Made by a program: the position numbers and the translations under genes. Source: a bacterium (GTDB taxonomy: Bacteria > Desulfobacterota > Binatia > UBA12015). Taken from it: 25,189 nucleotides of DNA. The notes under the pieces are model-generated. The model saw only the letters and a list, made by a program, of their open reading frames with translations, had not been told where the DNA came from and searched no databases. The stretch's first letter is position 1. Every line of letters begins with the position of its first letter. Shown piece by piece: positions 14,206-22,295 of the stretch. The stretch is from NCBI GenBank assembly GCA_018970825.1, contig JAGWVP010000001.1, forward strand, positions 1 to 25,189, read 5' to 3'.

Positions 14206-15774
14206 GTGAACGCCGTCGTCCTCGTCATCCTCGTCCCCTTCCTCACCGCGATCGGCACGGCCCTGCTCCACGACCGGCCGAGGGCCGAGTCGGCGTTGAA
14301 CGCCGTTTCCTGCCTCGGGCTCGCCGCCTTCGTCTTCTGGCTGCTCGCGAAGGTCGACGCGGACGGGCCCCAGGTGTCGATGATGGGCGGGTACGCCGCG
14401 CCCTACGGGATCGCCTTCGTCGCCGACCGGCTCTCCTGCATCATGCTGTGCCTGTCGATGCTGGTCGCGAGCGTGGTCGCGCTCTACGTGCCGTGGACGG
14501 TCACGCCTCTCCAGCAGTCGCACTTCTTCTACCCGCTCTTCCAGGTCCTGCTTCTCGGCGTGAACTGGTCGTTCATCACCGGCGACCTCTTCAACCTCTT
14601 CGTGTCCTACGAGGTCATGCTCATCGGCTCCTACGGGGTCATGATGTGCGGGTCGTCGCGACAGCAGGTGAGGCAGACCCTCACCTACGTCGCGATCAAC
14701 CTGCTCGGCGGGTCGCTCTTCGTCGTCGGGCTCGGCCTCGTGTACTCGATCGTCGGCACGCTCAACATGGCCGACATCGCGGTCGTGACGAGCCGGCTCG
14801 CGGGTCCGCGCGCCGGGATGCTCACGGCCGCGTCGATGGTCCTGCTCGCGGTGTTCGCACTCAAGGCGGCCGCGTTCCCGCTCTTCTTCTGGCTGCCGGA
14901 TTCGTACCCGATCGTCCCGCTCGGGGTGAACGGGTTCTTCGCGGGCCTTCTCACCAAGGTCGGAATCTACTCGCTCCTGCGGGTCTTCGTGATGACGTTC
15001 CGGCAGCCGGGCAACGAGCTCGCGCTCCAGGCCCTCCTCGTCGCGTCCGCCTTCACGATGGTCGTGGGCGTGCTCGGCGCGCTCTGCCAGTGGGAAGTCC
15101 GACGCGTCCTCTCGTGGCACATCATCAGCCAGGTCGGGTACATGGTCATGGGGATCGGCCTCGCGGCCGACGCGGGCATCGCGACCGCCGCGGTCGCGGC
15201 GACGATCTTCTACGTGGTCCACCACATCGTGGTGAAGGCGAGCCTCTTCCTGGTCGGCGGCATCGCCGAGGAGATCTCCGGCTCGGGGCGGCTGAAGGAG
15301 ATGGGCGGCATCGCGCTCGCGGCACCGGGCGCGGCGGCGCTTTTCTTCGTCTCGGCGCTCTCGCTCGCGGGCATGCCCCCCTTCTCGGGCTTCCTCGCGA
15401 AGCTCGTGCTCGTGCGCACGGCCCTGCGCGGGGCGCATTTCTGGGTCGTGGCGGCCGCGGTCGCGACGAGCTTCCTCACGCTGCTCTCGATGATGAAGAT
15501 CTGGAGCTACGCCTTCTGGGGCGACTGGCACGACGCTCCGCCGCGGCCGCTCTGGCGCCGCATGGCGGCGCCGGTCTCGGTGCTGGTCGCGACGACCGTC
15601 CTGCTCGGGCTCTGGGCGCAGCCCTTCCTGCGGATCGCCTCCGACGCCGCGCGCGGGATCGTCGATCCCGTCGACTACGTGCATGCCGTGCTGGGCCCGG
15701 AGGCGAGCGTCGAGGCCCGGTCCGGAGTCGGAGCGATCGCCTCGGCGCACCTCGCCGCGGAGGGACGGCCATGA
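14206..15774 (+). CDS. mrpD: Mrp antiporter subunit D (NuoM/NuoN-like)
   Basis: 522 residues from GTG 14206, with GAGGAG 7 bases upstream. It is one of the two antiporter-like subunits. Visible landmarks are ITGDLFNLFVSYEVMLIGSY (conserved glutamate in the TM5 region), ALKAAAFPLFFWLPDSYPIV (lysine in TM7), NGFFAGLLTKVGIYSLLRVF (lysine in TM8) and HHIVVKASLFLVGGIAEE (TM12-region lysine). VPLGVNGFFAGLLTKVG distinguishes D from A. About 14 membrane helices are expected. Together with MrpA it forms the ion pathways. Its stop overlaps the mrpE start (ATGA). Confidence 0.93.
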   Translation: MNAVVLVILVPFLTAIGTALLHDRPRAESALNAVSCLGLAAFVFWLLAKVDADGPQVSMMGGYAAPYGIAFVADRLSCIMLCLSMLVASVVALYVPWTVTPLQQSHFFYPLFQVLLLGVNWSFITGDLFNLFVSYEVMLIGSYGVMMCGSSRQQVRQTLTYVAINLLGGSLFVVGLGLVYSIVGTLNMADIAVVTSRLAGPRAGMLTAASMVLLAVFALKAAAFPLFFWLPDSYPIVPLGVNGFFAGLLTKVGIYSLLRVFVMTFRQPGNELALQALLVASAFTMVVGVLGALCQWEVRRVLSWHIISQVGYMVMGIGLAADAGIATAAVAATIFYVVHHIVVKASLFLVGGIAEEISGSGRLKEMGGIALAAPGAAALFFVSALSLAGMPPFSGFLAKLVLVRTALRGAHFWVVAAAVATSFLTLLSMMKIWSYAFWGDWHDAPPRPLWRRMAAPVSVLVATTVLLGLWAQPFLRIASDAARGIVDPVDYVHAVLGPEASVEARSGVGAIASAHLAAEGRP

Positions 15775-16133
15775 GCCTCCGGGGACTTCCGGCGCTGCTG
15801 CGCTACGTCGTCATCCTCGCGCGCGAGGTCGTGCTCGCGAGCATCAGCGTGACGAAACTCGTGTTCGGCCCGACCGACAGGCTGCGGTCCGGCTTCGTCG
15901 CCTACCCGATGGAGGCGGAGACCGACCTCGAGGTGACGACGCTCGCGAACTCGATCACCCTCACGCCCGGCACGATCACGGTCCACGTCGAGCCGGCCGA
16001 CAATCTCCTCATCATGCACGCGATCGACGTCGGCGACGACCCCGAGGGCGTGCGCGAGTCGACCCGGTCCGCGCTCGAGTCGAACATCCTGCGCTGGACG
16101 CGCGCGGGACGCGGCGGGGAGGGAACGCGATGA
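15771..16133 (+). CDS. mrpE: Mrp antiporter subunit E, N-terminally short
   Basis: 120 residues, start in the mrpD stop (ATGA). It matches the C-terminal two-thirds of MnhE: LVFGPTDRLRSGFVAYPME, then ETDLEVTTLANSITLTPGT with VHVEPADNLLIMHAIDVGD. Well-studied MrpE proteins have about 160 residues and open with a pair of TM helices before an 'LL.fl.el..s...V.k.vl' segment. Here the chain starts at that segment (LLRYVVILAREVVLASISVT), so about 40-50 residues and the first two helices are absent. There is no room for them, because the start is locked into the mrpD stop. The subunit may still assemble through its remaining helix and cytoplasmic domain, or the lineage may use a short form. Confidence 0.9.
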   Translation: MSLRGLPALLRYVVILAREVVLASISVTKLVFGPTDRLRSGFVAYPMEAETDLEVTTLANSITLTPGTITVHVEPADNLLIMHAIDVGDDPEGVRESTRSALESNILRWTRAGRGGEGTR

Positions 16134-16408
16134 GCCCCTGGTTCGCCTGGGTCACCCAGCTCTGCCTGTTCGGCCTCTTCGTCGCGGCGATCCTGTGCCT
16201 CTACCGGATCCTCGTCGGTCCCGGCGCGGCCGATCGAGCGGTCGCCTTCGACACGCTGTCGGCGATCGTCATCGGGATGATCTGCCTGCTGTGCATCCTC
16301 TGGGAGTCGAGCCTGTATTTCGACGCCGTCTGGATCCTGACGCTGGTCGGCTTCCTCGGCTCCGCCGCGGTCGCCCGCTACCTCGCGCGGGGGAGGTTGT
16401 TCCCGTGA
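16130..16408 (+). CDS. mrpF: Mrp antiporter subunit F
   Basis: 92 residues, ATG overlapping the mrpE stop (ATGA at 16130). Three TM helices: VTQLCLFGLFVAAILCLYRI, then DRAVAFDTLSAIVIGMICLL and DAVWILTLVGFLGSAAVARY. The conserved aspartates of MnhF are present in GPGAADRAVAFDTLS and in YFDAVWI. Normal size for the family. It is a small structural and ion-path subunit of the complex, needed for function in studied Mrp systems. Its stop overlaps the GTG of mrpG. Confidence 0.92.
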   Translation: MSPWFAWVTQLCLFGLFVAAILCLYRILVGPGAADRAVAFDTLSAIVIGMICLLCILWESSLYFDAVWILTLVGFLGSAAVARYLARGRLFP

Positions 16409-16788
16409 ACGCGCCGCTCGAACTCGCGCGCGAGGTCCTCGCGGCGGCCGCGATGGTCGGCGGAACCTTCTTCATGCTCGTCACCGGGCTCGGCCTGCTG
16501 CGCTTTCCCGACGTCTACACGCGCATGCACGCGGCGGGGAAGGCCGGCACGATCGGCGTCGCGCTGCTCATCCTGGCACCGGTCTTCTTCTTCGCCGCGA
16601 GCGAGCCCTTCGTGTCGCTGCGCGGCGTGCTCGCGATCGTCTTCCAGTTCATCACGACCCCGGCCGCGACCTACCTGCTCGCCCACGCCTGCTACGCGAC
16701 GCGATACCCGACCCACGCGGGGACGGCACTCGACGAGCTCGGCCGCTGGATGCCGGTCGTGCCCGACGAGAACTTCGGCAAGGAGTGA
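16405..16788 (+). CDS. mrpG: Mrp antiporter subunit G
   Basis: 127 residues from GTG 16405, overlapping the mrpF stop (GTGA). The MnhG signature is clear: GTFFMLVTGLGLLRFPDVYT followed by RMHAAGKAGTIGVALLIL, then FQFITTPAATYLLAHACY. Three TM helices, and a hydrophilic C-terminal tail of about 25 residues. It completes the seven-gene mrpABCDEFG set in canonical order, which marks a group 1 system. The 49-base gap to purE leaves open whether transcription continues. Confidence 0.92.
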   Translation: MNAPLELAREVLAAAAMVGGTFFMLVTGLGLLRFPDVYTRMHAAGKAGTIGVALLILAPVFFFAASEPFVSLRGVLAIVFQFITTPAATYLLAHACYATRYPTHAGTALDELGRWMPVVPDENFGKE

Positions 16789-16837
16789 GGTCGCCGACGC
16801 TCGACGCGCCGGGCTCGATCGGGTATCCGGTCGGGCG

Positions 16838-17374
16838 ATGTCGGAATCGCACTCCGCCAAGAAGCCTCGCGGACCGCTCGTCGGGATCCTCATGGGGAGC
16901 GACTCGGACCTGCCGCTCATGCAGAAGGCGGCCGACGCGCTCGTCGACCTCGGCATCGGCTGCGAGGTCAAGGTCGCCTCGGCCCATCGCACGCCCGACG
17001 ACGTCGCGGAGTACGCCCGCGGCGCGCGCGACCGGGGCCTCAAGGTCCTGATCGCCGGGGCCGGCGGTGCGGCCCACCTGGCCGGCGTGATCGCCGCCTA
17101 CACGACGCTGCCGGTGATCGCCGTCCCGGTCGCGATCGAGCCGCTGCGCGGCCTCGACTCGCTCCTCTCGATGGTCCAGATGCAGAGCGGCGTTCCGGTC
17201 GCGACGGTCGCGATCGGCGGAGCGACGAACGCGGGCCTGCTCGCCGCCCAGGTCATCGGCACCTCCGACGAGGACGTGGCGTCGAGGCTCGCCGCCCACA
17301 AGGCGGAACTCGCCGAGGCGTGCCGGGCGAACAACCGCAACCTCGTGCGCGACAAGCCCCGATCGAAGCCGTGA
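16838..17374 (+). CDS. purE: N5-carboxyaminoimidazole ribonucleotide mutase
   Basis: 178 residues from ATG 16838. It interconverts N5-CAIR and CAIR in purine synthesis. Active-site segments are GILMGSDSDLPLM (phosphate loop), KVASAHRTPDDV (SAHR motif) and VLIAGAGGAAHLAGVIAAYT. RGLDSLLSMVQMQSGVPVAT and VAIGGATNAGLLAAQVIG follow the class I pattern, which works with PurK in bacteria; no purK is in the window. The last 20 residues or so are basic and extend past the usual core of 160-170 residues. There is only a weak ribosome binding site. Its stop overlaps the murF start as GTGA, so the two are translationally coupled. Confidence 0.95.
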   Translation: MSESHSAKKPRGPLVGILMGSDSDLPLMQKAADALVDLGIGCEVKVASAHRTPDDVAEYARGARDRGLKVLIAGAGGAAHLAGVIAAYTTLPVIAVPVAIEPLRGLDSLLSMVQMQSGVPVATVAIGGATNAGLLAAQVIGTSDEDVASRLAAHKAELAEACRANNRNLVRDKPRSKP

Positions 17375-18777
17375 GCGGGGCGGACGCCCTTCACCCGATC
17401 GAGCTCACCGCGGGCGAGATCGCGCAGGCGGCCGGCGGCCGGGTGGTCGTCGGCGACCCGGCCCGGCGTTTCTCGGCGCTCGCGATCGACTCGCGTCGCG
17501 TGCCCGCGGGTTCGCTGTTCGTCGCCCTGCCGGGAGCCCGGGTCGACGGTCACGACTTCGTCCCGCAGGCGCTCTCGGCCGGGGCGGCCGGGGTGCTGGT
17601 GTCCGAGGCCGGACCCTGGCCGGGTGCGGAGGTCGTGATCGAGGTGCCGGACACGCTCGCCGCGGTGCAGGCGTGCGCGGCACGCTGGCGGGACCGGATG
17701 CGCGGGACCGTCCTCGGCATCGCCGGCAGCAACGGAAAGACGACGACCAAGGAGGTCGCCTCGAGCGTGCTGTCGTCGCGCGGCCGCACCCGCGCCACGC
17801 CCGGGAACGAGAACAGCCAGATCGGCACTCCGATGACGATCCTCGCGACGCCGCTCGACGTCGACTTCCTGGTCCTCGAGATGGGGACGAGCCTTCCCGG
17901 CGAACTCGGGAGGCTCGCGTCGTTCGCGCGGCCCGACGTCGCGATCGTCACCGCGGCCTTCGCCGAGCACCTCGAGTTCCTCGACAGCGTGGACGGCGTC
18001 GTCGCGGCCGAGACCGAGATCCTCGACCGGCTCGCCCCCGGCGCGCTCGCCCTGGTCGGCTCGGCCGAGCCGAAACTCGTCGCGGCGGCGCGGCGGAGGG
18101 AGGGCCTCCGGCTGGAGACGCTCGGACGCCGGCCGGACGACGACTGGAAGCTCGGGGCGGTCTCTCTCGACCGTGCGGGCACCCTCTTCGGCCTCGAGGG
18201 CCCGCGCGCCGACCGCGCGCAGTGGCGGGTTCCCCTGCTCGGCGAGCCCGCGGCCTGGGCCGCCTCCTTCGCGATCGCGGCGGCGACCGCCCTCGGCCTG
18301 TCGCCCCGCGAGATCCGCGAGGGTCTCGAGCAGGCCCGACCTGCCGCCCACCGGATGTGCCCGGTGCGCCACGCCTCGAAGCCGCTGTTCGTGATCGACG
18401 ACTGCTACAACTCCAATCCCGCCTCCGCGCGCGCCGCGATCGAAGCGGCGGTCGCGCTGCGCGGGCCGGGCTCGCGCCTCGTCGCGGTGCTCGGCGACAT
18501 GCTCGAACTCGGCGGAGCGAGCGACGACGCCCACCGCGAACTCGGGGCCGAGGTCGCGCGGATCGCACCCGACGCGCACCTGGTCGCCGTCGGCCGGGAG
18601 ACCCGGCTCACCGCGGAGGCGGCACGCGCGGGGGGCGTCGCGGTCGACCACCTGCCGGACGCGACGGCGGCGATCGAGCGCGTCCTGGAACTGGTCGACG
18701 GCGTGGACGCGACGGTGCTGGTCAAGGGATCGCGCGGGATCGCTCTCGAGCGCGTCGTCGACGCGCTCCTCGCCTGA
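17371..18777 (+). CDS. murF: UDP-N-acetylmuramoyl-tripeptide--D-alanyl-D-alanine ligase
   Basis: 468 residues from GTG 17371, inside the purE stop. It adds D-Ala-D-Ala to UDP-MurNAc-tripeptide, the last cytoplasmic peptide step of peptidoglycan synthesis. The N-terminal substrate domain has AIDSRRVPAGSLFVALPG. The ATP site is GIAGSNGKTTTKEVASSVL at about residue 119. The central segments NENSQIGTPMTIL and FLVLEMGTSLPGEL follow, and the C-terminal domain has VIDDCYNSNPASARAAIEA and VAVLGDMLELGGASDDAHRE with VLVKGSRGIALERVV. These separate MurF from MurE, MurC and MurD. The usual 'NYNNEIG' is NENSQIG here. murF normally lies in the dcw cell-division cluster; here it follows purE alone. Confidence 0.94.
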   Translation: MSGADALHPIELTAGEIAQAAGGRVVVGDPARRFSALAIDSRRVPAGSLFVALPGARVDGHDFVPQALSAGAAGVLVSEAGPWPGAEVVIEVPDTLAAVQACAARWRDRMRGTVLGIAGSNGKTTTKEVASSVLSSRGRTRATPGNENSQIGTPMTILATPLDVDFLVLEMGTSLPGELGRLASFARPDVAIVTAAFAEHLEFLDSVDGVVAAETEILDRLAPGALALVGSAEPKLVAAARRREGLRLETLGRRPDDDWKLGAVSLDRAGTLFGLEGPRADRAQWRVPLLGEPAAWAASFAIAAATALGLSPREIREGLEQARPAAHRMCPVRHASKPLFVIDDCYNSNPASARAAIEAAVALRGPGSRLVAVLGDMLELGGASDDAHRELGAEVARIAPDAHLVAVGRETRLTAEAARAGGVAVDHLPDATAAIERVLELVDGVDATVLVKGSRGIALERVVDALLA

Positions 18778-18807
18778 CCTCGGCTCGCCGCGCCCTGCGG
18801 ACCGCCC

Positions 18808-19638
18808 TCAACCGCGGCCGAACAGCAGCCAGGCGAAGACGGCGAGGCCCGCTGCGATCCGGTACCAGCCGAAGGGCGCGAGCGAGCGCGAGCCGACCCA
18901 GCGCAGGAACGCGCGGATCACGACCAGCGCGCTCGCGTAAGCGGCGAGGAGTCCGACCGCGAGTCCGAGCCCGCCCGCCCCGGCGAGGTCGTGCCTCGAC
19001 TTCCACAGCGAGTAGAGGCAGGCGGCGTACATCGTCGGCAGGGCGAGCAGGAAGGAGAAGTCGAGCGCGGCCCGGCGATCGAGCCCGGCGAGCATGCCCG
19101 AGACGATCGTCGCCCCGGATCGCGAGACGCCCGGGATCATCGACACGGTCTGGCCGAGCCCGATCGCGAGAGCCTGGCCGAAGCTCATGTCCTCGAGATT
19201 CCCGTCGGCGAGGCCGCCTGCGGATGCATCGGGCGAGCGGCCCGGCCCGTCGACCGCGAGCAGGACGAGTCCACCCGCGACGAGCGAGCCGGCGACGACC
19301 GCGGGCGTGAACAGGTGCTCCTCGATCGCGTGGTGGGCGAGGAATCCGACGACCGCGGCCGGCAGGAACGCGACCAGGATCTTGAGCAGGAAAAGGCGCG
19401 CGCCGACGCGACGAAGGCCGTCGCGCAGCAGCCCGAGGATGCGGTCCCTGTAGACCCAGGTGAGGGCCAGCATCGCACCCAGCTGGATGAAGATCTCGAA
19501 GGTGGGCGTGCCGTAGCCGAGAAGCCGCCCGACCACGATCAGGTGCCCGGTGGACGACACCGGCAGGAACTCCGTGAGCCCCTCGACGACCCCCATGACG
19601 GCCGCCTTGGCCAGGTCCGCGACTCCTCCTGCGTCCAC
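18808..19638 (-). CDS. uppP: Undecaprenyl-diphosphate phosphatase (UppP/BacA)
   Basis: 276 residues from GTG 19638; GGGGAGG (19644-19650) lies 5 bases upstream, a better fit than the GTG two codons earlier at 19644. It removes a phosphate from undecaprenyl diphosphate, recycling the carrier lipid for peptidoglycan, LPS and polyprenyl-phosphate sugars. The two family motifs are MGVVEGLTEFLPVSSTGHLI (E19, E23 and H32 equivalent to the catalytic glutamates and histidine) and SMIPGVSRSGATIVSGML (conserved arginine). About eight helices, normal length. It is convergent with murF (30-base gap) and divergent from ccmE. The carrier lipid also serves the ArnT-like transferases encoded at 3037-6784. 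Confidence 0.95.
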   Translation of the reverse strand: MDAGGVADLAKAAVMGVVEGLTEFLPVSSTGHLIVVGRLLGYGTPTFEIFIQLGAMLALTWVYRDRILGLLRDGLRRVGARLFLLKILVAFLPAAVVGFLAHHAIEEHLFTPAVVAGSLVAGGLVLLAVDGPGRSPDASAGGLADGNLEDMSFGQALAIGLGQTVSMIPGVSRSGATIVSGMLAGLDRRAALDFSFLLALPTMYAACLYSLWKSRHDLAGAGGLGLAVGLLAAYASALVVIRAFLRWVGSRSLAPFGWYRIAAGLAVFAWLLFGRG

Positions 19639-19660
19639 GTCCACCTCCCCGCTCGCGACC

Positions 19661-19678
19661 CGGCCGGGATCCCGGCCG
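19661..19678. promoter_or_regulatory. 18-bp perfect palindrome in the uppP leader
   Basis: CGGCCGGGATCCCGGCCG is its own reverse complement across all 18 bases. It lies between the proposed uppP -10 and its ribosome binding site. The 8-mer CCGGGATC inside it (19664-19671) recurs at 19684-19691, exactly 20 bases away, two helical turns, where it runs into the -10 element. This suggests a repressor operator, or an RNA hairpin in the uppP 5' leader. Confidence 0.5.
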
Positions 19679-19688
19679 CGGTGCCGGG

Positions 19689-19717
19689 ATCATAGGGGAA
19701 CGCAATTGCGCCCCCAA
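19689..19717 (-). promoter_or_regulatory. Candidate uppP promoter
   Basis: Reading leftward: TTGGGG (-35, 19717-19712), a 17-base spacer, then TATGAT (-10, 19694-19689), which is five of six to the sigma70 consensus. It predicts a start near 19682 and a leader of about 45 bases before GTG 19638. Confidence 0.55.
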
Positions 19718-19734
19718 ACAGGTGGGGCTAGGGT
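19706..19734 (+). promoter_or_regulatory. Candidate ccm operon promoter, adjoining the uppP -35
   Basis: TTGCGC (-35, 19706-19711), a 17-base spacer and TAGGGT (-10, 19729-19734) point toward ccmE. The -35 directly abuts the uppP -35 on the other strand and shares the perfect palindrome CGCAATTGCG (19701-19710), so polymerase probably cannot occupy both promoters at once. Confidence 0.42.
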
Positions 19735-19812
19735 CGAGGCACGGGGTCGGAGTCCACTCCTCCCATCGCCCACGCCCAGGCGGGGTCGGCCCCGCATCCC
19801 AGGGGGCTTCCG

Positions 19813-20307
19813 GTGAACCGCAAGAGAAAGTTTCTCCTCGGGTCCGCAATCCTGGTCGCCGCGATCGGCACGCTGGTCTGGACCGCCGTCCGCGAGACTT
19901 CCGCCTACTTCATGACCGTCGACGAGTGGGCGGTCGACCCCGGGGCCCATGCCGACGCCTCGCTCCGGCTCGCCGGCCGGGTCACGCAGGGCAGCGTCCA
20001 GTGGGATCCGAAGACCCTCGACCTGGCCTTCGTGCTCATGCCCATCCCCAAGGGGCAGGGCGGTAGCCACGAGGGAAGGCGGGCCGGCGAGACGCTGCCG
20101 ATCGCGACGGCAGAAGCCCGCCTCCCGGTGTCCTACAACGGCATCCTGCCCGACATGTTCGCCGACGGTCGCGACGTGATCGTCGAGGGGCGCGTCGTCG
20201 ACGGGGTGTTCCACGCGAAGTCGCTGCTCACGACCTGCCCGTCGAAGTACGAGGCGGACAAGCAAGCGCCGGCGCAGGAAGCCGGCGGGAACGGGAGCCC
20301 GGCATGA
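19813..20307 (+). CDS. ccmE: Cytochrome c maturation heme chaperone CcmE, Cys-type
   Basis: 164 residues from GTG 19813. The N-terminal anchor is KFLLGSAILVAAIGTLVWTA, followed by the OB-fold periplasmic domain: YFMTVDEWAV, then RLAGRVTQGSVQWDPKTLDL, LPVSYNGILPDMFADGRDVI and VEGRVVDGVFHAKSLLTTCP. In classical CcmE the heme-binding residue is His in HxxxY. Here the position is C142 in CPSKY, with Y146, so the motif is CxxxY. That form is known from archaea, Desulfovibrio-like deltaproteobacteria and some Gram-positives and belongs to the variant System I*. The tail after the motif is short and Ala/Gly-rich. The stop overlaps the ccmF start as ATGA. CcmE receives heme from CcmABCD (not in this window) and passes it to CcmF. 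Confidence 0.92.
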   Translation: MNRKRKFLLGSAILVAAIGTLVWTAVRETSAYFMTVDEWAVDPGAHADASLRLAGRVTQGSVQWDPKTLDLAFVLMPIPKGQGGSHEGRRAGETLPIATAEARLPVSYNGILPDMFADGRDVIVEGRVVDGVFHAKSLLTTCPSKYEADKQAPAQEAGGNGSPA

Positions 20308-22295
20308 GCGAGATCGGCCGCCTGGCCATCGTCCTCGGTTTCGTCGTCGCCCTCTGGGGCATCGGCGCGAGCGTCCTCGGGGCGCTGCGGCGCGACCGCG
20401 ACCTCGTCGCGAGCGGGTCGCATGCCGCCTACGCCTTCTCGGCGCTCGTCGGCATCGCCGTCGCGGCGCTGCTCTATCTCCTGCTCACGCACGATTTCAA
20501 CGTCGAGTACGTCGCGTCCTATTCCTCCACCACGCTGCCGGTCTGGTACACGATCTCGGCGCTCTGGGGCGGGATGAAGGGATCGCTCCTCTGGTGGACC
20601 TTCATCCTCGCGGTCTGCAACGCGATCGTGCAGGCCCAGAACCGGGCGAAGAACCGGGACGCGATGCCGTGGGTCACCGCGGTGCTGCTCTCGGTGGGCG
20701 CGTTCTTCCTGTCCCTCCTCGTGTTCGTGACCGATCCCTTCGAGCGGCTGTCGTTCACGCCGGCCGAGGGTTCCGACCTGAACCCGCTGCTGCAGAACTA
20801 CTGGATGACGATCCACCCGCCGTCGCTCTACGTCGGGTTCGTCACGACGACGGTGCCCTTCGCCTTCGCGATCGCGGCGCTCGCCACCGGGAAGCTCGGA
20901 GACAACTGGATTCGCACGACGCGGCGCTGGACGATCTTCTCCTGGTTCTTCCTGACGCTCGGCAACCTGTTCGGCGCGGCCTGGGCCTACGTCGTCCTCG
21001 GATGGGGCGGTTACTGGGCCTGGGATCCCGTCGAGAACGCGGCCTTCATGCCCTGGCTCACCTCCACCGCCTTCCTCCACTCGGTGATGATCCAGGAGAA
21101 GAAGGACATGCTGAAGGTCTGGAACATGGTCCTCGTGATCCTGACCTTCGCGCTCACGATCTTCGGCACGTTCCTCACCCGCTCGGGCGTCATCTCGTCC
21201 GTCCACTCGTTCACCCAGTCGGGCATGGGGCCGTTCTTCATGGGCTTCCTGCTGTTCGTGCTCGCGGTCTCGATCGGGCTCCTCGCGTGGCGCCTTCCGA
21301 TGCTGAAGAGCCGCAACGAGCTCGAGTCGGTCTTCTCGCGCGAGGCGGCCTTCCTGCTGAACAACCTGGTGCTCGTCGGGATCGCCTTCACCGTCTTCTG
21401 GGGCACGGTGTTCCCGGTGATCTCCGAGTGGGTCCGGGGCGTGAAGATCACCGTCGGGCCGCCGTTCTTCAACCGGGTGAACGCGCCGCTCGCCCTCGCG
21501 CTCGTGCTGCTCATGGGCATCGGGCCGGTGATCGCCTGGCGCCGCGCGAGCTGGCAGAGCCTGAAGCGCAGCTTCCTGTGGCCGACCGCGACCGGCCTCG
21601 CGGTCGGGCTCGCCTCCCTGCTCCTCGCGGGCGGCAACTTCTACGCCGTCGTCGCGTTCTCTCTCTCGGCGTTCGCGCTCACCACGGTGTGGATCGAGTT
21701 CTGGCGCGGCATGCGGGTGCGCCAGGCGATGCTCGGCGAGCCCGCGTGGACCGCGCTCTCGCGCCTCGTGGGCAAGAACCGTCGACGTTACGGCGGCTAC
21801 GTCGTCCACGTCGGAACCGCGATGGTGTTCATCGGCATCGTCGCATCCTCCGTGTTCAAGCTCGAGAAGCAGCAGGGGCTCGAGCCGGGCGGCACGGTCG
21901 ACATCGGCCCCTACACGCTCCGCTACGACGGCGTCCGCACCGAGAGCGACCCGCACGTCGACAAGACCCTCGCGCAGGTCTTCGTCACGCGCGGCGGAAA
22001 GCCCGTCGGCACCCTCGAGCCGGAGAAGCGCTTCTACAAGCGCACCAAGCAGCCGACCACCGAGGTCGCGATCTGGTCGACGCTCGGAAGCGACCTCTAC
22101 GTCGTTCTCGGAAGTTACGACGCGCCTTCGAAGTCGGCCGTGCTGCAGGTCTTCCTGAACCCGCTCATGGCGTGGATGTGGCTCGGCGGAGTCGTCATGG
22201 CTCTCGGCACCGCGATCTGCATGTGGCCGGCCTGGTCGGAGCGCACGGCCACGGTGGCGGCGGGCCTGCCCGCGGGAACGCGGACCGCGTCTTGA
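20304..22295 (+). CDS. ccmF: Cytochrome c heme lyase subunit CcmF
   Basis: 663 residues, ATG overlapping the ccmE stop. Polytopic heme-handling protein that joins heme to CxxCH apocytochromes in the periplasm. The WWD heme-binding region is GWGGYWAWDPVENAAFMPWL. Histidines expected to act as axial ligands are seen in MTIHPPSLYVGFVTT, AFLHSVMIQ, ISSVHSFTQS and GGYVVHVGTAMVF. GGMKGSLLWWTFILA near residue 90 is another family constant. About 14-15 helices, with a periplasmic domain before the last helix (TESDPHVDKTLAQVFVTRGG region). Length is normal for the family. The stop overlaps the TTG start of the CcmH-like gene. Confidence 0.95.
   Translation: MSEIGRLAIVLGFVVALWGIGASVLGALRRDRDLVASGSHAAYAFSALVGIAVAALLYLLLTHDFNVEYVASYSSTTLPVWYTISALWGGMKGSLLWWTFILAVCNAIVQAQNRAKNRDAMPWVTAVLLSVGAFFLSLLVFVTDPFERLSFTPAEGSDLNPLLQNYWMTIHPPSLYVGFVTTTVPFAFAIAALATGKLGDNWIRTTRRWTIFSWFFLTLGNLFGAAWAYVVLGWGGYWAWDPVENAAFMPWLTSTAFLHSVMIQEKKDMLKVWNMVLVILTFALTIFGTFLTRSGVISSVHSFTQSGMGPFFMGFLLFVLAVSIGLLAWRLPMLKSRNELESVFSREAAFLLNNLVLVGIAFTVFWGTVFPVISEWVRGVKITVGPPFFNRVNAPLALALVLLMGIGPVIAWRRASWQSLKRSFLWPTATGLAVGLASLLLAGGNFYAVVAFSLSAFALTTVWIEFWRGMRVRQAMLGEPAWTALSRLVGKNRRRYGGYVVHVGTAMVFIGIVASSVFKLEKQQGLEPGGTVDIGPYTLRYDGVRTESDPHVDKTLAQVFVTRGGKPVGTLEPEKRFYKRTKQPTTEVAIWSTLGSDLYVVLGSYDAPSKSAVLQVFLNPLMAWMWLGGVVMALGTAICMWPAWSERTATVAAGLPAGTRTAS

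Noticed and set aside
17673..19310. 545-codon plus-strand frame overlapping murF and running antisense to uppP
   Set aside because: Both murF and uppP are certain, and the frame is an Arg/Ala/Pro-rich shadow.
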